Shown: positions 23,416 to 37,389, numbered from the stretch's first letter. The stretch is DNA of 64,000 bases from Echinococcus granulosus (GCF_000524195.1 NW_020170429.1:456409-520408), one strand, 5' to 3'. Notes: generated by a model from the sequence alone, not told the origin. Numbers and translations are program-made.

Positions 23416-26400
23416 CTGTGGGGGAAAGCAGAGAAACACTTAAAACTTACATTCCTTAAGTGTACTACTTGAAGTTTTATTTCAGTACCTAAACTATTTG
23501 AGCGATTTTCCTTTGGGTCAGCTAGTGATTATCTGGGGAATTAAACTATGCGTATTTTATGATCTTCATGGCAGTAATTTAATCAACCCATGCTATCTTG
23601 CAAAAAGTTTGGGTCTACCTATAAGATGGGAAAAGTACCTTAACATTATAAAAATTTCCTGATTGTCAGAATAAATGAGTAAACAAAAGAATAAATGTGT
23701 TTCTATTAAGATTTGTCACTTTTAAGCAGATGTATTTTGCCGTCCCTCACCGTTCCACCTCCACGCTGATTGTATGGAGCTATAACCATGCCAAGTGAGC
23801 TGCTAGTCTCCTCGTTCTTGCTTTGCTCGAGAATAAAGTTAAAATTGTTTTTAGGGACTGCCAGGAAAAATTGGAAAACTAACTCCGTAATCATAGCAGA
23901 AAACTGCAAATGAGTTCCATAAAAAATCTCGTAAATTGCATCGATAAGTACAGCCCATGGACAGTTTAATGTTTAAGCCAGTCTTGAGGGGGGGGGGGTA
24001 ATCATTTGAAGGAGTCAATTTACGTATAGTTTTCCTGCTGATTGGCCCTAAGTTGGCTGTAGATGTCCACACAACATGGATTTTAACTAACTGAGATGGG
24101 ATTGGGTTTGTCCCCGAATTTAAATCAACTCCCAAGCTTATACTTTGTGGATAAACAGCTTTTTATTAATCAATCAGTCTAGCTAATATAATCAAACTAT
24201 GGTACTGAAATCGTCAGTAAGTTAGGAAACCTTAGCAATTAAGAAGTTTGGACGAGTTTCACAATCTACTCCAGTGACCAGAACCGCGAAGTAATGAGAA
24301 TTTCTATCTAACTCTGAAAAGGAGGACACTTTTAACATCATCCTACGACATGGAAAAGGTGTTTGCAGGGAAGCGGTCACTTTTCAAGTTCATGCGAAAA
24401 GCAGCTCTTCATCACCTTTAGAGAAAAAGCAACATAGGACTACAGAACGACGAGAAACTGAAACAATTCCCCTGAAGGATGAGAGGTGGGGTATCCAGTA
24501 GACCTGTTAGTCCCTTTATCCAAAGTTCTCGTCAAACAATTGTGCGAGCGTGTATGTGTGCAGGGTTGCTTTTTTTCAAAGCCTCATTCTACCACACGCA
24601 CACACTCATGGTAATTGGTTCAGTGCAGGGAGTCGGTGGAACCGAAGGTTTAGAGGGGAGAGGTGTCTAAATGCGAAGGCGACGCGCCGTACTGCGCACC
24701 AGGATTGTCTCATTGAAAATGCACAGTCACCTTCACGAGGCGGATGTAGGGGGAAGGCTTCAAGCCCCACACAACATCTGCCCCATTATGTGATCCACTC
24801 AATGCCAACTACTTCAGGATGTGGAAATGCTAAGATCCCCGATCTAATTGCGAAGGGGAATTCAAAAAAAATTAATTTATTTTGAATTTTTCCTAATGAA
24901 GGAAACATTTTTACCAGATATTTGAAGATAAGAATTGTAGCGCTGATGATAGGGCTAATGGGCCGCATTGCAATCCCTAGATACGCACAATATGATAACT
25001 TTGAAAGAGGATACATCTCAATCTACGCACAGGTTAGCGGCAAGGCTTGGCAGACTTATTTCCCCAATAGCGTTGAATCAATTTTAATCTTCCCTCGGGG
25101 TTCTCATTAAAAGCGTATAATTTCATCCTACTTCGAAATAACTTTTTCGAGTGACCAATACCTAATGTGTTCTTCTATCATATTTGTGCCATGGTAATTT
25201 GTGAATAGGTGCTGCTGCTCAGCTCCTCTATGCACTAAGAGTAAACCTACAATATTGATATGCCTCATTACGTCTTTAGGAATGACTTGGAGGGCTATAG
25301 AGCCACCCAATAAAAATAGTTGCCCTTAAGTAATGCCAAATTAGGTAACAAGAATCTGACTTCTTACTAATGGAACAGCTGTCATATGTAGTTGAACCTA
25401 CCCAAGCATCAAGTCCTATCAAAAAACTGCATACTTTTTAAAACGCTACGTCGATCGAGGTATTCAGAGATGACCCCTTTAAGTCAAATACAGATATCTG
25501 GTTCTAGCGGCAGGATTAAGTTTCTTCATTCCTAAAAATCTAATTACATTAGAAACCTAGTGTTTGTGATAGGTTATAGAAATTTTCGCAATATTTAAGG
25601 CCCAATCGGTGCATCAGTGTCGTTGCCAAAGCACAATTTATTGCTGCCGTTCTTTGCTCAGTCGCCCCAATTTTCGTATGCTCCTCGAAGAGCAAAGTCC
25701 TTTGTAAATAAAACTTGCGTTTGTTTGCAACTGGTGATGGAAACTGACTGACTAGGTGTTGAGATGTCGTGTCAATATTTGATAATGCCACTCACACCTT
25801 TTCGGGCGGGTGTTTTTTACAAATGAACCAGTGCACTTTAAATTTTCCGGGTTGATTGCAGCCCTCCTGAGTGGCCCTAGAAGGAAAGCCAACAAGCAAG
25901 CATTGGATATTTGTCATGAAGGGCACACTGTTTACTTAACCTGCGAAACGAGGGTATGCACTGTTTTTCCAGCTGATAATTCAAGACCAGTAAAAACCCA
26001 AAACCCTAAAAACTGCTTGCATTATTTTGGTGACTGAGTAGTAAAGCCGGGTTCAATACATACTCAAGTTGATGTTACCTCACTAAAGTGGTAAATGACT
26101 AAAGCCTTCCAGTTAAAATAGCTACTGAACACCTTTATCCAAGCACTGTTTGATTACGAAGCAAGACAAATTTGAAGATATCGGTGGCATTTTGTGGGTG
26201 TGAAGAGGTAAAAAAGCGTTACTATCAAAAGTAGGCTCAATTTTCATTAATATGGAATTAAGAAATGGCGGCAAAATCAATTTCACCTCAAATGCAGTAT
26301 CTATGGCACTGAGTCACAAAAACGACGCGATTCATTCGAACAGCTGGTTTGTAGGAATATACTACAGGTAAGATCTTAAGTAATAAGAGATTCAGTCAAA

Positions 26401-28490
26401 TACTCCCCTCCGGTGACCAAAAAAATGGAGATTTTTAGCAAAAAGTGGCGGTAATTATTCCCAAATTAGCATTTTGTTGGTATCTAGGAGTCATCTAGGG
26501 CAAAGTTCATAGAAAACATTGCGTACAGTACAAAGTCAACAAGTGAGATCCAGTGCCCTCATTCGAAGTACTTAGCACACCGAACAGGTTTAATGTAATA
26601 TATCGCATTTATTACTGCATATACAATGCAATATCATTTGTTCGCAGTAGATCAAGTTTTACGCTGTGGGTAAACGTTAGTTACTGTGGACTAGCCGAAA
26701 GTGGGGAAAGTGGTGGACTTCAAAAACACAAGGTTAAATCGTAGATAACATAGTGATGCTTCTTTCAATTGTCCTAGCTCCTATTTCCTCAAGGCACTTA
26801 CCGTTAGCCATCCAATCTGCATTAGACAAGGAGAAAACGAGTGATGTCCCTGATGAAAAAGCAATAACAACTGTTTAAATGAAAGCAGATGGAAGGGATT
26901 TTAAACTGTCGCAAAGAGAGAAGATAACTCCAGAAGTAAATAGGCAAAGCTTTCACATAGCCACATAAAATTCCCGCTTTATAAAACCATCGTTTTCAGA
27001 TAACCCGCTTGACACCATGTGGGGGATAGTGGATGACTTGGTGATAGCGTAACAGACATGATAGTTAGTGATAATTAAGCTGGATCAAGTACGATTAGAT
27101 GTGCCGTATATCATGATGTGCAACAAATTTATAGGTTATCTAGAGATGATTATTCCTACAATAAAATTACATGCATAATTCCACCCATAAACTACCTGCC
27201 GACGGATCCAGTCTCAAACGCCCCACCGCTATGCAAAATCCCAGCCAGCTATTGACATAGACTGAGCATGGAAACTGGACAAGCGAAAGAAATGGTGAAG
27301 GGGAATGTGTCGGTTAGTTTTGACTGTTAGAGTCAATGCTGTATAAACCAGTTTTCTGGAGTCCAGTCACGCAATCCCAAAAAATCCGCAATTGAATGCC
27401 GACGAATTAAGTGAAGGTGTCAAGCATGCATAAAACTATGTGAAAATCAATTTAAGATTCTACTGTTTTGATGCCTGAAAAGACAATGATGTTGACAAAT
27501 AAATAAGCCACTTTCTTCTTTAGTTCTCATTAAATGCTAGCTGTGCGAGAAACACTTTAATGGCGCTTCAAACATTACTATCTAGTACGTCTCCAGAAAG
27601 TTCGCATTGATCCTAGGCGTTTTTTTGCATGAAATCAGTACTGCACGCAAAAATCTACACGACTACACTACATGAATCAACTCCAGCCAATCAAAGCTGA
27701 CGTCACCTGACTTGGCTTTGTTAGTGTGAGACTAACTTTCAACCAGCCAATGAGATTGCCGTGGATGAACTAACCAATAGGAAAGACCTTAGCAATTAGT
27801 TCTTTCCAGACCATGCAATTCGCGACCCTTGTAGATCTTTTGTTTTTCTCCGGAATGGTTGTTTTGAGTGCTAACTATTGAAATCCAACCAAATGAAGCA
27901 TTTGCGGGCCCATTTAAGTAAAACTCCGCTATGGTTTTTTTCATGAAACGGCTCCATGATTTGTCCTGACTACAAGAAAAAGACCAATCCAGGGTCCACT
28001 AATAAACAGTCGGTTTTAAAGGCCTGAGAAATGCTCACATTTTAAAATTAAGAATCACCACGATTTTAATAAAAAGAAAGCGATACCACAGCGACATACC
28101 CGGAAAGTGAGTTGGAAAATCTGTGACTAGATCAACAATGGGGGAAATTCAAAAAGGCGTTAAATTACTAGAATCATTTTGGCATAACAATGAGTCACGT
28201 GAGCACTATGGCAGAGCGTCATTTTCAGAAATAACAAAAGTCACTTAAAAGGCATCCAAATAAGGCAGTTTACTAGAAACTGAAGTAGAGACCGTTTACT
28301 TTGAACTCTTAAGGAAGCGTAGCCCCGGGGGCGGGGATTCACAAAGAAATCAAAATGTGCGCCGCGGGGCTATTAAGGCAGCAATTAAAATTTTTGGAAG
28401 GAGGAGTGCAGTGCGAAAACGTTGCTCCACTAAAAAGCCTGCTGAAAATGCTGTAACACCTTAGTTGCCTGAACGAAAGCAGATAAAATA

Positions 28491-28537
28491 CTCAAGGCCA
28501 CACGGTGTTTGTGTGCCAAAATCCGTGTGGCCTTGAG
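28491..28537. repeat. Perfect 15-bp inverted repeat (hairpin)
   Basis: CTCAAGGCCACACGG at 28491-28505 is exactly complementary to CCGTGTGGCCTTGAG at 28523-28537, with a 17-base loop. It could be a small structured RNA, the paired ends of a vanished miniature transposon, or chance. Confidence 0.6.
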
Positions 28538-29499
28538 ATGGACTGATAAGTGGCGCGTGAAAGCAATAGTGTCGCTCTACTCTAGTCGCAGAATTTGCAG
28601 AAAATTAGTAAATCTTTGGATCCGCCCATCGAAGAAAATTCTTAAGACTTAAGAACCATTAACGAAGAACCTGAAGAAATGAGAATTTCAAACAGAGAGG
28701 GTCCCTCTGCCCTTTGTGGAGACATCTCTGGGAGTTTGACAAGTTTACTGTTATTTATCAGAGATACCAAGAAGGTGATAAAAACTACATCAACGAAAAT
28801 CGTTTGATCTACGCATCCAATCAAATAAAATGAAAATCCAAGGGAAGGCATTTGACAAGAGATTGAAAGTGAACCGTTTTCAGCCCACGTTATAAACTAT
28901 AAAGTTTTCTGTTCCTCAGAGTGAAGTTGTATTTTCACCACGCCAAAACTATAGCATTTTCGACTTGTAGGGATGTGAGAAAAATATTTAAGGTAAAAAG
29001 TGCTGGAAGTAGAGTTTGACTTCCCTCTTCTCATTTCAGTACAGGAACGAAAAAAAGTGGTCCTAACCACCACATATCCGAGCAGTTGAATTATAAGTTT
29101 ACGCGTATCAGAGGGACTATTTGCAGTGTCAATCTCAGGTTAAGGCATCAACACCGCCACTGAAAGACTCATACACCCCTCCCAAGTAGGCCGCTATGAT
29201 GTAGTCGGGGTGACGCTCGTTGCTATGACGCATCGAAGCGATGCGACGCGTGTCAACAGGTCGGGTTGGAGTGATGTTTGAGAGATGTGTGAGGCGACGG
29301 TGAGGTAGTGAGGGTGGTTCAGAGGTGAGGTGTATGGGAGGTGGAAGCAGCCTTTGTTTGGCCGAAACCAGGACCGCACACACACACACGCACAGGCGTG
29401 GTTGCTCAGCCTCGGCTAGTGAGTATACAAGACGCTGCTTGATACATTAATCATGCAAGTGCGCTTGCACGTGTGCACGGATGTGTGTTTGCTTCGCTC

Positions 29500-29501
29500 T
29501 C

Positions 29502-29528
<27 letters not shown>
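29500..29528. repeat. GT dinucleotide microsatellite
   Basis: About 14 uninterrupted GT units, with a shorter CA tract 110 bp upstream (29379-29392). Confidence 0.9.
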
Positions 29529-29533
<5 letters not shown>

Positions 29534-30669
29534 AGAGGTAACCCAAGTCCTCCGAATCAACCAACGCCTGTGACCTTCATCTCTCACCGATCAGTGAATC
29601 GATACATTGACTGTCGCTAAAGTTAAAATTCTAGGCTCAGAAGTGACAGTTTTTTGACATTTATACCAATGAATAATTCAGTTACCCATATGTGCCAGCA
29701 TTACTTCTTGATTGACGAATAGTCCTTTTAATCGCATGTCTTACACAATTTGGCCCGCACACTGCCTTGTAAAACTTTTTAGAAATATTTTCATTAATTT
29801 GTGTGTAAGAATCTGACATTGATCAGTGTTTAGATATACTTACCTTTGATTTCATTTCCAATTGCTTTATGTCATATATCAAGTTGGTTCAAATGTAAAA
29901 GGTCGCAGCCACTCCCGAGGAAGATGAAGTAAATAAATTAAGGTTGGGGGGGTGGGGGGTCAGAACTTCGGAAATGTGCATAAAGATCTTAACTGGTTAG
30001 TCATGAATATTGTTTAGCATACATGTCTGAAATTAAATCTTTAGGCGAAAAGTTAACCTTTGTGTTTATTTCACCCACAACGAATATATCAATCAAAATT
30101 GCATTAGCCACAAAAGTTAAACAATTTTTCATAAAATGATATAATGTTTACCAATGAGCTGATGTGAAATTAAATGCCTTTCTTAAGTTACAACTGCTGA
30201 ATTCCATGTTCAGGATTCCAGCAATTTTAAAAACACTTTTTCTGCTAAATTTTTGGCCAGAAGTTTCATCCACTTTGCAGCTAAAGATCTAACCTTAAGC
30301 CGAGCTCTTAGTTTTCTGGAAGCTGTGATTAAATGAACATGCAATCGAATCATGTAATCAAAAGCGTTCCGAATTTTAAAGTAAGTTTAATTTTTTTTTT
30401 TAATTTATTGTCATTTTAAAGTGCCCTCATTTCAGAGGGTGCTGCTTACATGTCAATTCGCCTTTTCATTCTCTTAATTGTGGGTAGTGTATTTATAAGG
30501 TACGAAAAAAACTCCGCACACTTCTCTGGTGACGGCTTCCACGGTTCGTTATGATCAGTTCTTCCTAGTAGGTGAATAAACTGTGAACTGCTTGTCATAG
30601 CTCTAGGTGCCAGTTCTATTCTGCTTATCTACCATAGCAGTAAAAAGTGATTAAAAGAGAGTTACTCAC

Positions 30670-33600
30670 TTGGCAAATAGTGACGAACACCACCAGCGGT
30701 GACACCACAAACTGGGTTCGGTTTCCCGGTACCATTGCGAAGTTGGAGAAATCCAAACCAATGGCAACACGAGGAAGTGTCTGGAAGGTCTGCACTACCA
30801 TTGACGAGGCGCAGCTGTCACTGCGTCGTGGTAAAACTTTAATTTTTTGGGAATCCTCTTCCCCCTCCTCCTCGGTCCCAACCTGTTCAAACCTCACACT
30901 ACCACCACCCCCACTGATATCTCCAAGAACAGCCGGTACGTCAGCATCAAAAGAGCAGATCTGGGTAAGGAGTGGTATACTAACTGTACTTTTTGCCTCT
31001 GGAAGGAGAAAGGGAATGGCAGTGGTCGAAGAGGTGTCTTTTTTGATAATCGCCTTGAAGATAGACATATTTTTAGCAAAGAAGAGTAGTGAGGCGAGCA
31101 GACTGGAAGGCGTCTTTTCGGGTATGGAGATGAGGGGCACTCGGAGCCTATAAACCAACGAAAAAACATTCTTAGAGAACTTCTAGTCAAGTTTGCTGCA
31201 AGGCTCCGGGAGGAGATCACGTTTTATTGGCCGTCTATGAAACCAGTGCTTGCACTACCAATATTTTCAACTAAACCACTGCTGAAAAAATTGGAAAAAA
31301 CTAATTATTATCATGCAAGAAAGTTCCATATCTATTTTATTGACTTGAACTTAAATGGTCTGATTTGCTGATCAAGAGTACCTGACACATATTTGTGACG
31401 GTAGGGCATCATATACATGTGATGCCCTCCGAGAGTCAATACGATTAATGACCTCTTGCCAATGAGAATTCATTAAACACTTAAGAAATTTCAACAGGAC
31501 TAAAGCCTGTTTAAAGTCGGACATGATACGTTTCATAGTCAATCTCTTCTCAATTTTGAAGTTGTCAATTTGAATAACTATTTATCCCCGAAAGCACTTC
31601 TGCCTATCTCAAGAGACTAGTTCTAGAGGTGGAATTGTTTACAAATTTTTGACGAAAGTAAATTGGACGTAATAATGCCATTAGACCTCAGAGGTCTGTT
31701 TATAGAAAAAACAAACAAGTTCTGACTTGATTTTTTAAAAGTAGTAAAGTGGTACACCCCAATCCATCCAGGTTTTTCACAACAAATTCATCATTCATAA
31801 GAGAAACACAACGTCACTGTTATGACATCAGTCGGTTCAAATGACTCAGCACGAGGTGGCAGAAATAGCTTTGTGAAGCCACACTCTCATAAATCAGTGT
31901 TAATGCCTAAACTACACCGCCATTATCAACAAGTGTCCGAAATGGTCTATTCAGTCTGCAAGCTTTAAAAGCATTTTTTACAGTAAAGTTATTTGAAAAA
32001 AGGTATTTCCCAACAAACCAATAAATTATTAAGTGGATTACAATGACTTGTCTACTGCAGAGGTTTATGACAACCGAATAAGTAGAAGGAATAAGTGAAA
32101 CGTCAATTGGCGATTCCTAGTGGTGAATGCNNNNNNNNNNNNNNNNNNNNNNNNNNNNNNNNNNNNNNNNNNNNNNNNNNNNNNNNNNNNNNNNNNNNNN
32201 NNNNNNNNNNNNNNNNNNNNNNNNNNNNNNAAGATAATGCTACTTCGTAGTGTCAAATCCTAATCAAATCACTTTCCGGAAGATGTTGATGACTTATCAT
32301 TCATTTGAGGCATTTTCAAAAGCGAACTCAATTGGAAAAGAAGTGGCAGAGGCACGGGTGAATGGTGGGTGTTTTCCTACAGCGCCGACTACCTTGTGAT
32401 AGCCGACCCTCAAAGCAGAAGGGGGGCTATGTAATATTTTGATCCTTTGTTTAACTCTTCTAGGGCACTTTAAGCTTCGCGATTGCATTTGCCCCATTCC
32501 TTCTGTATGTCGTCACTACATTTACTGCACTAGCATTAACAACTACTTTCGTCTTCAGGAAAGACTCGGAAGCTAAAGTATAATCACCTACCGTATTCAG
32601 GGGTTGAGAAAAAGCAGGGAGATTCATTTTAAGAAACATTGAAACTAACTTCTTTTTAGTACCGCCATGGTTCAAATTGTTAAGGTAATGCATAACTTTG
32701 GAGACAAACTGTAAGGTAGAGACGTTTAGAAAATCAGAAGCTAACCACACCTATTTGCAGAGAATCAATCTGATATACTGTTGAGACTGCAGAATACCTT
32801 GTTCAAAATTATTTCCGACGTCCCACATGGAGTTGAAAAACAATCCATAAATGGTGAAAGATATCCACAAACCATGCATGTACCTCTATCTGTATGCTTT
32901 GTAAAAGATTTTGCGCATAGCGTTAACTTGACGGACCTAAACCTCACCATTTAAAGGGAATTTTACTACTGATAGTGTGCAATTATCGAAGCCAGAATCA
33001 AAAAAGGAGATGTTCATTTACTGTAGGCTTTTACAAGAAGGTATAGAGCAGGTGACATTGTTTATTTGCGGTGGTAAACTAACTTGAGTGATGACAGAAA
33101 CTCACCCTGACCCAATGTCAAAAAATAATGATGATTTCATCACTGTAGCACGAAGTGTGAACGTCGAACCATGTACCTAGCCAGGGCACAAATTGCGTGG
33201 CTTTGTAGTATCTCCAATTTACAACTAACTCATGTGACTAACATCAAAAATTACTGGTAAAACACACAAATTATGGTTCATAATGTGTGGAATTTGACTA
33301 GAGAAGTGTTTTAATTCTAGTAAAACACCTAAAGGAAAAACAAAATTATACTTGTATTGATTGATGATACCATGGAATGGGGAAATTTGACCTATTTACT
33401 TGAGTTAGGGATTCATACTTCCCCCAGAAGCTGAATGATCCAAAAACCGATGAAAGGAGGAGGAAGTAAGAATGCGAAGAAGGAAATTTCCCAAAAAGGC
33501 CTGACGACAATGAAACTGGAAGAGGACTCTATTTATGCGTTCGTGAGTACGTTTTTGTGATTGGCACAGCCTCATGCCAAAGAGTATTCAAAAAAACGGA

Positions 33601-36600
33601 AAAAAATCTTGCATCGTCGAACATTCGCTGTTGCATGGGCTAAGCAATGTAGCATACTCACAGTCTGGCTAAATCGAAGGCTCGGCTTAATTCCACCTTG
33701 AAATCGCCTCCTACTTCATCGTAGTACTCATCCACGGGTGGATCGTCGGCAGCTGCTCGAAAAATTACGGCATCGACGTTCTTTGGAGGGCATTTCTCAG
33801 ACCGTGAGACCTCCACGTTCGCCATATCCATGGCCCAAAGACTCAATTTGAGTTGACGTTGTCGACTTCCCCCGTCAGCGGTGGACTCAGAGGAGGGATT
33901 ACTGTCACCAGAATTGTTGATAACGTTCGAAAAGTTATTCTGCGTTAGATTGGTGAATGCTGAAGGCGCAGAAGGTGAGGGATGGAGGGCGTGATGTGGC
34001 TGCCATTTGGAGGGGCTTATCTGAACTGTGTGGGGATCTACCGCGTCAAAAATCCATACCCGAAAGCACCGTCCATTCTAGAGGAGAAAGAGTACATAAA
34101 TAGAACTTGTGAAATGGTTGCATAAGGCATCCCTGAAAAGAAAGGAATTTCGCTGTCCTTGCTAATCAGACTATTTTTCATGCTATGAGCAACTTGGTAT
34201 GTCTTAATAACCTGTATTCCTTTTATATTACCAAGAACATAGTTTCCTATTACCACAAATGGCCATATTTCCACTCATAATCCCTTTATCGCCGATAAAA
34301 CAAAACAACTCATGGGATTGTCTTTTTACTCCGACACATTCTAGACGTGTGAAGATAAAGTGATTCTCAAAAGAGCTTTATGAACTATTTAAAAGCGCGG
34401 TTTCCAACATTTTTTGGACAATTTTTTTACCGAAAACAGCGGTTTTTGGAAATGTTCGGAGGTGTGAACGTGTAGTGTATGACATTCAATTACCAAAATG
34501 TGACGCACATATTTATATTTCCGCTTTTCACAGAGACTGGAAGTTTTCTGTCAGCAAATCACATAACAATAGGTATTTTAGTGGGTTTGTAATTACTTTT
34601 TTCTGGGCGCTTTGATGGGGTCACAAATTAAGTAATAAAAAACAATAGCTGGAAAATATGCTTCAGATTTATAAGTGAAGTCTAAATAACAAATCAACAG
34701 GTGTATCGCGCTACGGAAGCAATGTGGGAGTACAGGTTGCGCAAGGAATCTTGACTGAAAGAATATGCTAAACTGTACACGGATTGGAGCTAACAAAAGC
34801 GTCTAAGGTCAACTCACTCCCGCGTCATACATTTGGCATGCTCTAGCTTGCCAAATGTGATTTCGGCATGCGACATGCCCTTTATCTGCCCCCTCGCTCT
34901 CTCACACTCCAGCTCTACCCCATACAGATACACACATACACACACACAAATGCATACGACTGCTCGTTTTACTGCCGTCATGTCGGGCACTGCTGAGCCA
35001 TAGCTCAAGTTATTTGAAAAGAAAAAGCGAACTTGTATGCTGACAAATGGACAGGCAAAAAAGTTACTCAGTGGGTCAGTAGGACTATGCCAAGTATAGA
35101 GAGGTGTTTATCCATTCCGAAAAGAACCCTTCCTAGCCTGGCTTAGGTTTCTCACTAAGGTAAATGCAAGGTAATGCATTATAAAACCCGTGATCTTTTT
35201 CTATTCAAATTATGCACGCTGACACCTCAATGTAAAGGGGAAGACTCACCGCCAAATGGAATCTATCGCGGTAGCATTGTCTCTGCAAAACTTCCTTCAA
35301 TTTTGTAGCTCCAGGTCCACTGAGAAAAAGCATTAGAAGAGGCTTTGAGGGTAAAGTTGAAGAACTCTCGGGCTGTGTGTTCCCTCGAAGTGATTCAAAT
35401 GCCTCTACAGTTGTAGTAGGAGCCAGTGGAATGGCTGAGGTGTGCGGCTGGTGGACGATATGTGTCATTCGAGATTGTGATGGCGTTGGCAGTTGCAGCA
35501 GCGGCAACTTTGTGTTAGAATTGATTGTTCGACAGCATATGTGTGAGGTGCAAGCGCCATTTGATGGCAGAGTTTCTAGAAGACGCGGGTTTTTTTGGCG
35601 TAGAGAGGTTTGCCTCTAGAATGAGAAATTTCCGTGATACTAATTACACGATTTTGTTAGAAAAAGGTTGTGTCAAGGATAAACTTACAGAGGAGTCCGA
35701 GGAAATGGCGATGGGTATTTGGCAACATGTTAAGTTTGAAGGTAGATTCTTTCCTTCTATGGGTAGGGCATAGGTCATATTCTCCGTTAAACTAAATCGA
35801 TTGACAAGACGCGGAATTGGTCGGAAACTGTTCCGATCGGGTGGACTGGAGTTGGCGTCCGCGTAAATAGAAACCAGGGTGCCAGTACGCTTGGAATGGC
35901 TAGGCCAAAAAAAAATATTTGACAAAAATTGCTTACTCAAGTCCCAATTATGATGATAAAATGTCTTACTGAAAGTGAGCACCAGAGTTCATAAAGGATT
36001 GAGTGCAGATACCAGGTGGTGGTGAGTAAGGGAAGTATTTGCAATTTATTTCGCTTGATGATGAGGAGCACAAGAGAGCAGCAGATAAAAATGCTTGCTG
36101 GACGTTGACATCAAGCTTGGCCGATGTTTCTACCCTACAGTAGCGAATCTTCTTTAGTACCTTTGATCCCTTGTGCAGCAGACATTTAATAAACGCCTTA
36201 TTCTCGGGAGAGGCAGCACAATCATGTTTGGATGATGCAAATACAAATGGAATTTTTCGTTTCCGCATCTCCATTATAGCTCTTTTTAAAAAGCTTTGTT
36301 GGGAAAGTGCAGCTTCACCTGTGAGAGTAATATCCAGCACAATAATAAAAGCATCGACGACAAAATCACACGGTTCAAGGATTTCTCGCGAATAATTCCA
36401 CTCGTTCCCAACTTGATCTTTGCAAATATAGGCTGTTTTTGGTGACTCGACGTGAATCATGTTTGAGAAACACCTATCTATATAGGGTTCAGTTCCGAAT
36501 GGAGTAAATAAGTGGTCATCAATAAAATCGCATTGCTCGATTATTCTCAGGCGATACCTTTTTGATTCATGTTGTATTATCCTGGAACCCCAATAAATCC

Positions 36601-36802
36601 ATTGATCCCCAGCTATGATGCTCCCATAATAGTCTGAATTGCTTATAACAGAGAGATGATCCTCTGTGTATTGAGAACGGCTCATAAATCGATTAATTAA
36701 ACATGACTTTCCAACACGATACTGAGGCGAATATTTTGGACTACAATATCCAATGGTAGATACGTTGATGGTGATAGGTAATCCGGCGGATGCTTCGTGC
36801 AT
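30670..36802 (-). CDS. p190-RhoGAP-type GTPase-domain protein, 5' exon block
   Basis: Five exons join in phase with good borders: 36802-35970, 35899-35689, 35507-35250, 34077-33662 and 31147-30670. Residues 1-270 match the N-terminal GTPase domain of p190 RhoGAPs (ARHGAP35/ARHGAP5): YRVGKSCLINRF, then SVISNSDYYGSIIAGDQWIY, IIEQCDFIDD, a KxD motif SKHD near residue 191, and ETSA near 225. The first glycine of the P-loop GxxxxGKS is replaced by proline. The ATG has in-frame stops upstream. Exons 3-4 (KPLLMLFLSGPGATKLKEVL, then GRCFRVWIFDAVDP) resemble the first pseudo-GTPase domain. Exon 5 may hold the second. The FF-domain region present in vertebrates is absent: only a 70-bp intron separates GTPase exon 1 from exon 2. 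Exon 5 ends in phase 0 at a GTGAGT donor, so the gene continues downstream. Confidence 0.8.
31403..31428. repeat. Short perfect hairpin, 9-bp stem
   Basis: AGGGCATCA and TGATGCCCT flank an 8-base loop within a p190-like flanking intronic or intergenic stretch. Possibly chance; recorded because the stem is exact. Confidence 0.45.
32131..32230. other. Assembly gap of 100 N
   Basis: Exactly one hundred undetermined bases, typical of a scaffold join of unknown length. The sequence to its right is TRIM-derived, so the gap probably reflects a collapsed repeat. Confidence 0.98.
32330..32590 (+). mobile_element. TRIM copy T3, 3' end with 3' LTR, truncated by the assembly gap
   Basis: GGTGGGTGTTTTCCTACAGCG, then ACTACCTTGTGATAG, is the conserved 3' interior. 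AGAAGGGGGGC is the polypurine tract. TGTAATATTTTGATCC at 32430 opens the LTR, which continues through CTTCAGGAAAGACTCGGAAGC. Lies in the exon 4-5 intron of the p190-like gene, antisense. Confidence 0.7.
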
Positions 36803-37389
36803 TTGCAATACAAATGACTGTGCTATTATAAAATTCGTGAAAACGCGCAGGCCACAATTCCTATACGAATGGCGCGCCTTACAGCCGATGGGATATTTGG
36901 TTATGATTGGTCTTTAAATGACCTACAAATTATATTTTCTTACCACACCGTGCGAACGAACACATGCCACCTTTAATACCCAATATTTAAATAAAACATC
37001 TTTTAACGCTTTCTGCCTAAAATAAGGTAGATAAGTTTTTGTAAAAATTTTCCAATCCAACTTTTAATCACACTTTTATTATTAAAAGCACCCTTCGACA
37101 TTTTGAGAAATCGGGTTTAAGCATATTTTTTGTATTATAGAAAGCAATTTTTTTAAGCTTTTACTTCTTGCCTGCAACTTTCCATATCACAGTAGAATCA
37201 GGTACGCCAGTTCTGAATTGAATAGCTTTTCTGACGAGCCCTCTCCCAAAAACTTTGAAACACTTTTGTTTTACAGCTTCTCAAGTTCCCCCCTAAAGCT
37301 GAAGTTGGACTTATTAACTATAGCACCTTGAGCCTTCCTTGAGGACCAAAAAAGATATAATAATTGGGTGAGATATACATATTGACGTA

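Larger units (their letters stand above)
23416..30669. other. Long AT-rich interval (intron if the two p190 blocks are one gene)
   Basis: No exon with family support was found. A G-run lies at about 23989-23997, CA/GT simple repeats at 29379-29392 and 29500-29528, and a perfect 15-bp inverted repeat at 28491-28537. A minus-strand open stretch at 29135-29389 (ending HPDYIIAAYLGGVYESFSGG) looks coding in composition, but none of its possible acceptors matches the phase-0 donor at 30670. I could not place it. Confidence 0.4.

Noticed and set aside
29194..29385. Possible RhoGAP helix-like pattern in an alternative frame
   Set aside because: Only a vague spacing of leucines and one His; the invariant RhoGAP Arg and Asn motifs are absent.
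30647..31153. 168-codon plus-strand ORF
   Set aside because: Antisense shadow of p190-like exon 5, which has matching splice phases on the minus strand.
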